Shown here: one piece after another, positions 58,174 to 64,000 of the stretch
Layout of the letters: every line of letters begins with the position of its first letter
Position numbering within the stretch: position 1 is the first letter of the stretch
Origin: an uncultured Burkholderiales bacterium
GTDB taxonomy: Bacteria > Pseudomonadota > Gammaproteobacteria > Burkholderiales > Burkholderiaceae
Direction: 5' to 3'
Length of the DNA: 64,000 bases
NCBI GenBank assembly: GCA_946480465.1
Contig: CAMLJY010000009.1
Coordinates: 62,001-126,000, forward strand
Made by a program: the position numbers and the translations under genes
Notes under the pieces: generated by a model
What the model was told of the DNA's origin: nothing
Databases searched by the model: none
Seen by the model: the letters and a program-made list of their open reading frames with translations, nothing else

Positions 58174-61100
58174 CATGCAGCACTTGCTGGCCGAGCTGCA
58201 GGGCCGCGGCATCCGCCTGTGGGTCGATGGCGACACGCTGCGCGTGCAGGGCGCGGCGCCGGACGACGGCCTGCGTGCCGCGTTGCGCGAGCACAAGGCT
58301 GGGCTGATCGCGCTGCTGTCGCGGCCCCAGGCCGCGCCCGCGCTGGTGCACGATGCCGCGGGGCGCCACCAGCCGTTTCCGCTCACCGGCCTGCAGCGCG
58401 CGTACTGGCTGGGGCGCGACCGGGCGATCGAGCTGGGCGGGGTCGCCACGCACCTGTACCTCGAGTTCGACTGCCGCGGCCTCGACCTCGACCGCCTGAA
58501 CGCCGCGCTCGTGCGCCTGATCGAGCGCCACGACATGCTGCGCGCCGTGCTCGACGGCGAAGGCGGCCAGCGCGTGCTGCCGCAGGTGCCGGCGTACCGC
58601 ATCGCGGCCGCCGACCACCGCACGTCGGACGACGAGGCAGCACAGGCCGCCGCGCTGGCCACGCGCGAGGCCTTGTCGCACCAGGTGCTGGAGCCGTGCG
58701 CGTGGCCGCTCTTCGACATCCGCGCGACGCTGATGCCGCAGCAGGCGCTGCGGCTGCACGTGAGCCTGGACCTGCTGGCCATGGACGGCTCCAGCATCCA
58801 GCTGTTCTTCGCCGAATGGCATGCGCTGTACCACGGCCGGCCGCTGTCCGCGCCGCCGGCGATCGGGTTCCGCGACTGCGTGCTCGATCGCCTGGCCGAG
58901 CGCGAGCGGCCCGCCGGCCGGGCCGCGCGCCGCTACTGGGCGCAGCGCCTGGACACGCTGCCGCCCGCGCCCGAGCTGCCCTTGCGCCAGGACCTGGCCG
59001 CGCGCCGTGCGGTGCCGCGGTTCAGGCGCCGCTCGATGCAGCTCGCGGCGCCGCGCTGGGCGGCCTTGAAGCAGCGCGCGGCGCAGGCCGGCGTCTCGCC
59101 TTCGTGCCTGGTGCTGTGCGCCTTTGCGGAGCTGCTCGCGCGCTGGAGCCGCGCGCCGCGCTTCACCATCGCGCTGACGACCGGGCTGCGCGAAGGCCGG
59201 CATCCGGACCTTGCGCGGGTGCTGGGCGACTTCACGTCCGTCGTGCTGCACGAGATCGACCGCGCCGACGCGGCGGAGGGCCTGCTCGGCTTCGCGCAGC
59301 GCCAGCAGCAGCGCCTGGCGCAGGACCTGCAGCACCGCGCGCACGACGGCATCGAGGTGCGCCGCGAATGGGCGCGCCGGCGCGGCATGGGGGCGCAGGC
59401 GGCGATGCCGGTGGTCTTCAGCAGCGGGCTGGGCTGGGGCGGCGCGGAGGGCTGGAACCTGGCGCAGTTCGGCCCGTGCGTGTTCAGCGTCAGCCAGACA
59501 TCGCAGGTCTGGCTGGACCACCATGCCACCGAGCTGCACGGTGCCCTGGTGCTGGTGTGGGACGCGGTGGACGCGGTGTTCGAGCCCGGCGTGCTCGATG
59601 CGATGTTCGAGGCTTACGGCCTGCTGATCGAGGCCCTGGCCGAGGGCCACCCGTGGCCCGTGGCCACGCTGCCGCCCGCGATGCAGGCCCGGCGCGACGC
59701 GGCCCGGCCCGCGGCCAGCCCGCTGCCGCAGCAGCCGCTGCATGCCGCCGTGGTGCAGCAGGCGCTGCGCCGGCCGCAGGCGCGCGCGATCGTCGCCGCC
59801 GGGCGGACGCTCACTTTCGGTGATTGGCTGCACGAAGCCGCGGCGGTGGCCGACCAGCTGCTGGCGCAGGGCCTTGCGCCCGGAGATCTGGTGGCGATCG
59901 TGATGCGCAAGGGCTGGGCGCAGGCGGTGGCCGCGCTGGGCGTGCTGCTGGCGCGCGGCGCCTACGTGCCGATCGATGCCGACCTGCCGCCGCGGCGCCG
60001 CGAAGCGCTGCTGCAGGCTTGCGGTGCCACGCAGGTGCTGGTGGAGCCGGACGCGTCCGGCGCGGTGCCGGGCCGCACCCGGGCGGCGCCTGGCGACACC
60101 CGTGCGGTGCCTGGGGACGCCCGGACGACGCCCGGCGACATCGTGGTGCATGAGCTGCGCGCCGGCGCGGCCGCGGGCTTCAGCGACGTGCATGCGCTCT
60201 CGCTGCAGTCCGACCCGGCCCGCGCCGCGTACCTCATCTTCACCTCGGGCAGCACCGGCGAGCCCAAGGGCGTGCTCATCGAGCATGCGGGCGCGGCCAA
60301 CACGGTGCTCGCCGTCAACCGCCTGCTCGCGGTGGGCGAGGGCGATGCGGTGCTGGGCGTCTCGTCGTTGGGCTTCGACCTGTCGGTGTACGACCTGTTC
60401 GGCGTTCCCGGCGCCGGCGGCGCGCTGGTGCTGCCGGACGCGCGGCACGCCCACGATCCCGGGCACTGGGCGGCGCTGATGCGCGAGCACCGCGTCACGC
60501 TGTGGAATTCGGCGCCGCAATCGCTGCGCATGCTCCTGGACACGCAGCCCGCCGGCGCGCCGCTGCCCGGGGCCCTGCGCCACGTGCTGTCCAGCGGCGA
60601 CTTCCTGCCGCTGGACACGCTGCAGCGCCTGCGCGGCCACGGTTGCGGTGCGCGGCTGTTCAGCCTGGGCGGCGCCACCGAGGCCTCGATCTGGTCGGTC
60701 GTGCACGAGGTGCAGGCCGTCGACCCCCGCTGGACCAGCATCCCCTACGGCCGCGCCTTGCCGAACCAGACCGCGCAGGTGCTCGATGCCGCGCTGCGGG
60801 AGACGCCGGACCACGTGCGCGGCCGCATCTACATCGGCGGCATCGGGCTGGCGCGCGGCTACCTGGGCGACCCGCAGCGCACCGCCCTGCGCTTCATCGT
60901 CCATCCCGCCACCGGCGAGCGGCTCTACGACACCGGGGACATCGGTTGTTACGACGACGAGGGCCGCATCCTGATCCTGGGCCGCGACGACGGGCAGGTG
61001 AAGATCCGCGGCCACCGGGTCGAGCTGGGCGAGGTCGAAGCCGCGCTGCTGCGCCACCCGGCGGTGGACCAGGCCTGCGTGCTGGCGCCCGCCCCGGGCG

Positions 61101-62995
61101 GCGGCGCGCGCAGCCTGGCCGCGTTCGTGCAGCTGCGCGCCGGCGCGGCCACGACGCCGCAGGCGCTGCGCGCCCACGCCGCCGAGCTGCTGCCCGACTA
61201 CATGCTGCCGCCGCGCATCACGCTGCTGCCGCGCCTGCCCGTGTCGGCCAACGGCAAGATCGACCGCCGCGCCCTGGCGGAGTGGCCGCAACAGAACGCG
61301 CAGGACGTGCAGGTCCCGCGGGACGTGCAGAGCGCGCCCAGCCCCCCGGTCCGCAGCGACACCGAGCGCCTGGTCGCCGCCGCCTGGGCGCGCGTGATCC
61401 CCGGCGTCGCGCTCGGCATCGACGACAACTTCTTCGACGTGGGCGGCGACTCCGTGCTCGCCACCGAACTGCTGCGCGAACTCAATGCCGCGCTGCCATT
61501 GCCGCTGCAGATGCACGAGCTGTTCGAGAACCTGAGCATCGGCGCGCTGGCGCGCTGGGTCGACGCGCGCGGCGAGGCCGCGGCGGCGGACGGCGGCGGC
61601 CGGGCGCTGGCCTCGGCGCAGGTGCTGGCGGCGGACGTCGAACGTGGCCTGGAGGCGCTGGACGCCGGCTTCGGCGGCGCGCCGGGCCGTGCGGCCGAGC
61701 GGGGCGCTGCGCTCGATGCCGGGCCTCGCGCCGGCGCGGCCGACGTAGCGTCGCCGCGCTGCGTGCTGCTCACGGGTGCCACCGGCTGGGTCGGCGCGCA
61801 CCTGCTGGCCGAGCTGCTGCGCGGCACGCGGGCCGAGGTCGTCTGCCTGGCCCGGGGCGGGCCGGCGCAGTCCGCGCGTGACCGTGTGCTGGCGCGGCTG
61901 CGGCAGGTGGCGCCGGACGCCGATGCGCGGTGGCTGCCGCGCGTGCGCGTGCTGGCCGGCCGGCTGGACGCGCCGGCCTTCGACCTGTCGCCCGAGGACT
62001 GGGCCGACCTGGGCCAGCGCATCGACCGCATCTACCACCTGGCGGCCTCGCTGAACCTGGGGCTCGACTACGCCGCGCACCGGCGCCACAACGTGCTGCC
62101 GCTGCTGGAGCTGCTGCATTTGGCCGGCAGCACGCGCATCAAGCCGGTGTTCGTGCTGTCGCCGGCGGCGGTGTGCCGGCGCGTGCTTGGCGGCCGGGTG
62201 CAGGTGCTGGGGCAGGCGCGGGTGCACGAGGGCGCCGAGGGCCTGGCCTCGGCCTACGCGCAGTCGAAGTGGGTGGCCGAGCAGCTGTGCTGGGCCGCGG
62301 CGCAGCGCGGCCTGCCGGTGCGGCTGTACCGCTGCTCGCACGCGCTGCCGGCGGCCGGCACCGGGCTCGCGCCCGGGCACGACAGCCACCTGATCGCGCT
62401 GCGCGCCGCCGCGCTGGCCGGCGTGCGGCCGCCGGGGTCCGCGCGCCTGCACGGCCTGCCGGTCGATGCGCTGTGCCGGGCGCTGCTGGGTGACTCGCTG
62501 CAGCGGCCCGGGCAGTCGGCCGTCGTGCACCTCGAGCATCCTGCGCCGCCAGCCGTCGCCAGCGTGCTGCGCGGGCTGCGCGAGGCCGGCTTCGGCGCGG
62601 CCGGCGAGGGGGTGGGCGGCGAGGTGGTGGGCGGCGAGGTGGTGGGCGGCGAGGTGGTGGGCGGCGAGGTGGCGGGCGGTGAGGTGGCGGGCGCCGATGT
62701 GGTGGCCGGCTGGCCGCAGTGGCTGCGCCGCTGCCGGGATGCAGCGCGTCATCTGCCGGCGGATCAGGCCGCGCTGGCGGCCGTGCTGTTCGAGCCGCGC
62801 GACGGCGTGGCTCCGGTGGAGCTGATGTTCGGCGCGCCGGCGCTCGATCCCGGGGACGACGCGGCGGCGCTCGCCGGGCAGGGGGTGCCGGACCTGGCGG
62901 TGGCCTGGCGCTGCCTCGCGCTGGACTGGCTGGGCGGCGCGCACGAGCGCGGCCCATGCCCGTCCGCGGCAGCGGCACCGCTGGTGCAGGCCTGA
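58103..62995 (+). CDS. NRPS 2: TubC docking-Cy-A(Cys)-PCP-thioester reductase
   Basis: About 1630 residues. ATG 58103 follows AGGAG by five bases. Order: repeat leader (1-25); TubC docking (26-75, HLLAELQGRGIRLWVDG); cyclisation domain (92-510) with the full DxxxxDxxS motif at Asp 223-Asp 228; adenylation (545-1065; Asp 759 region FDLSVYD, then WNSAPQ, VLSSGD, SLGGATEASIW) giving DLYNLSLIWK when the A10 lysine is included, a cysteine code; carrier with Ser 1117 (VGGDSVLA); C-terminal NAD(P)-dependent reductase (1220-1620; LLTGATGWVGAHLL, Tyr 1385-Lys 1389 in AYAQSK), which would release an aldehyde or alcohol. Repeats interrupt the A and reductase domains. Confidence 0.93.
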   Translation: MEPMDPVDPMDAMDAMDAMDAMEPMQHLLAELQGRGIRLWVDGDTLRVQGAAPDDGLRAALREHKAGLIALLSRPQAAPALVHDAAGRHQPFPLTGLQRAYWLGRDRAIELGGVATHLYLEFDCRGLDLDRLNAALVRLIERHDMLRAVLDGEGGQRVLPQVPAYRIAAADHRTSDDEAAQAAALATREALSHQVLEPCAWPLFDIRATLMPQQALRLHVSLDLLAMDGSSIQLFFAEWHALYHGRPLSAPPAIGFRDCVLDRLAERERPAGRAARRYWAQRLDTLPPAPELPLRQDLAARRAVPRFRRRSMQLAAPRWAALKQRAAQAGVSPSCLVLCAFAELLARWSRAPRFTIALTTGLREGRHPDLARVLGDFTSVVLHEIDRADAAEGLLGFAQRQQQRLAQDLQHRAHDGIEVRREWARRRGMGAQAAMPVVFSSGLGWGGAEGWNLAQFGPCVFSVSQTSQVWLDHHATELHGALVLVWDAVDAVFEPGVLDAMFEAYGLLIEALAEGHPWPVATLPPAMQARRDAARPAASPLPQQPLHAAVVQQALRRPQARAIVAAGRTLTFGDWLHEAAAVADQLLAQGLAPGDLVAIVMRKGWAQAVAALGVLLARGAYVPIDADLPPRRREALLQACGATQVLVEPDASGAVPGRTRAAPGDTRAVPGDARTTPGDIVVHELRAGAAAGFSDVHALSLQSDPARAAYLIFTSGSTGEPKGVLIEHAGAANTVLAVNRLLAVGEGDAVLGVSSLGFDLSVYDLFGVPGAGGALVLPDARHAHDPGHWAALMREHRVTLWNSAPQSLRMLLDTQPAGAPLPGALRHVLSSGDFLPLDTLQRLRGHGCGARLFSLGGATEASIWSVVHEVQAVDPRWTSIPYGRALPNQTAQVLDAALRETPDHVRGRIYIGGIGLARGYLGDPQRTALRFIVHPATGERLYDTGDIGCYDDEGRILILGRDDGQVKIRGHRVELGEVEAALLRHPAVDQACVLAPAPGGGARSLAAFVQLRAGAATTPQALRAHAAELLPDYMLPPRITLLPRLPVSANGKIDRRALAEWPQQNAQDVQVPRDVQSAPSPPVRSDTERLVAAAWARVIPGVALGIDDNFFDVGGDSVLATELLRELNAALPLPLQMHELFENLSIGALARWVDARGEAAAADGGGRALASAQVLAADVERGLEALDAGFGGAPGRAAERGAALDAGPRAGAADVASPRCVLLTGATGWVGAHLLAELLRGTRAEVVCLARGGPAQSARDRVLARLRQVAPDADARWLPRVRVLAGRLDAPAFDLSPEDWADLGQRIDRIYHLAASLNLGLDYAAHRRHNVLPLLELLHLAGSTRIKPVFVLSPAAVCRRVLGGRVQVLGQARVHEGAEGLASAYAQSKWVAEQLCWAAAQRGLPVRLYRCSHALPAAGTGLAPGHDSHLIALRAAALAGVRPPGSARLHGLPVDALCRALLGDSLQRPGQSAVVHLEHPAPPAVASVLRGLREAGFGAAGEGVGGEVVGGEVVGGEVVGGEVAGGEVAGADVVAGWPQWLRRCRDAARHLPADQAALAAVLFEPRDGVAPVELMFGAPALDPGDDAAALAGQGVPDLAVAWRCLALDWLGGAHERGPCPSAAAAPLVQA
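60080..60142 (+). repeat. 21-base imperfect repeat inside the NRPS 2 adenylation domain
   Basis: Three 21-base units (60080-60100, 60101-60121, 60122-60142) encode TRAAPGD-TRAVPGD-ARTTPGD-like heptads between the N-terminal A motifs and the TSGSTGEPKG loop. The units differ by several substitutions. This is a surface linker expansion not expected in a cysteine A domain. Confidence 0.65.
62603..62707 (+). repeat. 15-base tandem repeat in the NRPS 2 reductase domain
   Basis: Six units of GGCGAGGTGGTGGGC and close variants, plus a seventh degenerate unit, encode (V/A)GGE(V/G) pentapeptides. Three units are identical at 62618-62662. The array keeps frame and lies near the C-terminal part of the reductase domain. 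Confidence 0.85.
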
Positions 62996-62999
62996 TTCC

Positions 63000-64000
63000 A
63001 TGGATGAGCGTCCACCGGCGCGCCAGCACCATGACGTGCTGATCGTCGGCGCCGGCTCCGCCGGCTGCGTGCTGGCGCGCCGGCTCAGCGAAGGCGGGAA
63101 GCGGCGCGTGCTGCTGGTCGAATGCGGCCCGCAGCGGCCCGCCGCGCCGGCGCTGGCCGCGGTGCAGGATGGGCGGCAGCCCGCGGTGATGCCGGGGCTG
63201 AACTGGACGTACCGCTGTGCCATCAAGGGTGAAGCGCCGGCGCAGGCCACGGGCGGCGCCGGAGTCTTCGATTTCGAGGCCGGCCGGCTGGTCGGCGGCT
63301 CGTCGGCCGTGAACGCGGCGCAGGCGCTGCGCCCATCGCCGGCCGACCATGCGCGCTGGGCGGCCGCCTGCGGGCCGGCCTGGTCCTGGGACGCCGTGCT
63401 GCCCGCCTACCGCGCGCTCGAGGATGACCCGCTGGGCCCCAGCCCGCTGCACGGCCGCGGCGGGCCGCTGCCGATCCGGCGCGACGAGCCCGGCGCGCTG
63501 ACCGCCGTGCATGCCGGCTTCGCCGAGGCCTGCCTCGCGCATGGCTTCGGCATCACGCCGGACCTGAACGACCCGGCCACCTCCGGCGTCGGCCTGATCC
63601 CGAAGAACGTGGTCGACGGGGCACGCGTGTCCGCCGCGGACGCCTGGCTGGCGCCCGCGCTGGCGCGCGACAACCTGCAGCTGCTGGCCGGCGCGCAGGT
63701 TTTGCAGTTGCTGTGGCGCGGTGCAGGGTGCTGCGCGGGCGTGCGCGCGCTGGTGGACGGCCGGCTGCAGGACCTGCAGGCCGACGCGGTGGTGCTGTGC
63801 GCCGGCGTGATCGGCACGCCGGCGCTGCTGATGCGCTCCGGCGTGGGCGAGCCCGATCACCTGCGGGCGCTGGGCCTGCCGGTGCAGCTGCCGCTGCGCG
63901 GCGTGGGCGAGCACCTGCTGGAGCACCCGGTGATCGGGCTGTGGGCCTGGCCCCGGCCCGGCGTGGTGCGCCAAGGCGAACCGATGCGCCAGACCCTGCT
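63000..64000 (+). CDS. GMC-family FAD oxidoreductase (right copy), 3' truncated by window end
   Basis: The first 333 residues of a glucose-methanol-choline oxidoreductase. FAD-binding VLIVGAGSAGCVLARRLS is followed by AGRLVGGSSAVNAAQALRPS, PDLNDPATSGVGLIPKNVVD and AVVLCAGVIGTPALLMRSGV. It matches the left copy block by block, so the two are paralogues. The start is five bases after the NRPS 2 stop, implying the same operon. A likely role is oxidation of the reductase-released alcohol or of the heterocycle. The catalytic His lies beyond the window. Confidence 0.88.
   Translation, partial: MDERPPARQHHDVLIVGAGSAGCVLARRLSEGGKRRVLLVECGPQRPAAPALAAVQDGRQPAVMPGLNWTYRCAIKGEAPAQATGGAGVFDFEAGRLVGGSSAVNAAQALRPSPADHARWAAACGPAWSWDAVLPAYRALEDDPLGPSPLHGRGGPLPIRRDEPGALTAVHAGFAEACLAHGFGITPDLNDPATSGVGLIPKNVVDGARVSAADAWLAPALARDNLQLLAGAQVLQLLWRGAGCCAGVRALVDGRLQDLQADAVVLCAGVIGTPALLMRSGVGEPDHLRALGLPVQLPLRGVGEHLLEHPVIGLWAWPRPGVVRQGEPMRQTL

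Noticed and set aside
62603..62707. Direct repeats considered as a CRISPR-like array
   Set aside because: Units are contiguous without spacers and are in frame inside a coding region.
58091..63250. Very long open frame on the minus strand opposite NRPS 2
   Set aside because: Same GC-driven artefact; the plus strand carries all NRPS motifs.

Overview
The window is very GC-rich, densely coded Betaproteobacterial DNA, most likely order Burkholderiales (Comamonadaceae or the Rubrivivax/Leptothrix group). The reasons are the gene order pyrG-kdsA-DUF1330-eno-ftsB, a Bug-type solute-binding protein, DUF455 and gamma-carbonic anhydrase genes, and GTG/TTG starts. No rRNA, tRNA, CRISPR array or insertion sequence was seen.

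Positions 1-34905 are mostly core chromosome. They hold the end of a Bug-type binding protein, a secreted SxxK serine hydrolase, XerD, a lipoprotein alpha/beta hydrolase with a divergent LysR regulator, Lrp and MarC, and a polar amino-acid ABC importer whose first intergenic gap is a chain of hairpins. Next come an M81 peptidase overlapping a DUF455 protein, a gamma-carbonic anhydrase, Hsp33, two tandem paralogous lipoproteins, a pnuC / Crp-Fnr / NadR-like kinase operon, and ftsB-eno-DUF1330-kdsA-pyrG. They are followed by two divergent regulators with eroded sensor domains (an OmpR-type response regulator and a MocR protein without its PLP lysine), a MORN-repeat protein, an Anbu proteasome-like protein, a peptide ABC importer and mutS.

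Positions 34906-40250 form an accessory pocket. It holds a relic of a copper-type P-ATPase, an Xre/RES toxin-antitoxin pair, a lipoprotein amidase, a relic of a 2-oxo-hepta-3-ene-1,7-dioate hydratase, and a NucA/NucB nuclease toxin with an SMI1/KNR4 immunity gene. A GGDEF/EAL protein follows.

Positions 42611-64000 hold the most interesting region: a biosynthetic cluster with two divergent arms. The left arm (minus strand) encodes a small membrane protein, a HupE/UreJ-type metal permease, a fatty-acyl-AMP ligase fused to an acyl carrier protein, an NRPS (TubC docking-Cy-A-PCP-TE), a LuxR-type regulator and a GMC oxidoreductase. The right arm (plus strand) encodes a LolA-like protein, a LolD-like ATPase, a LolC+LolE-like fused permease, a beta-barrel protein, a second NRPS (TubC-Cy-A-PCP-thioester reductase) and a second GMC oxidoreductase that runs off the window. 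Both adenylation domains read as cysteine-activating. The shared promoter region has a lux-box-like dyad. I infer a quorum-regulated cluster that makes an acyl-cysteine (thiazoline) product or products and exports them through a dedicated Lol-like route; the product is not known to me.
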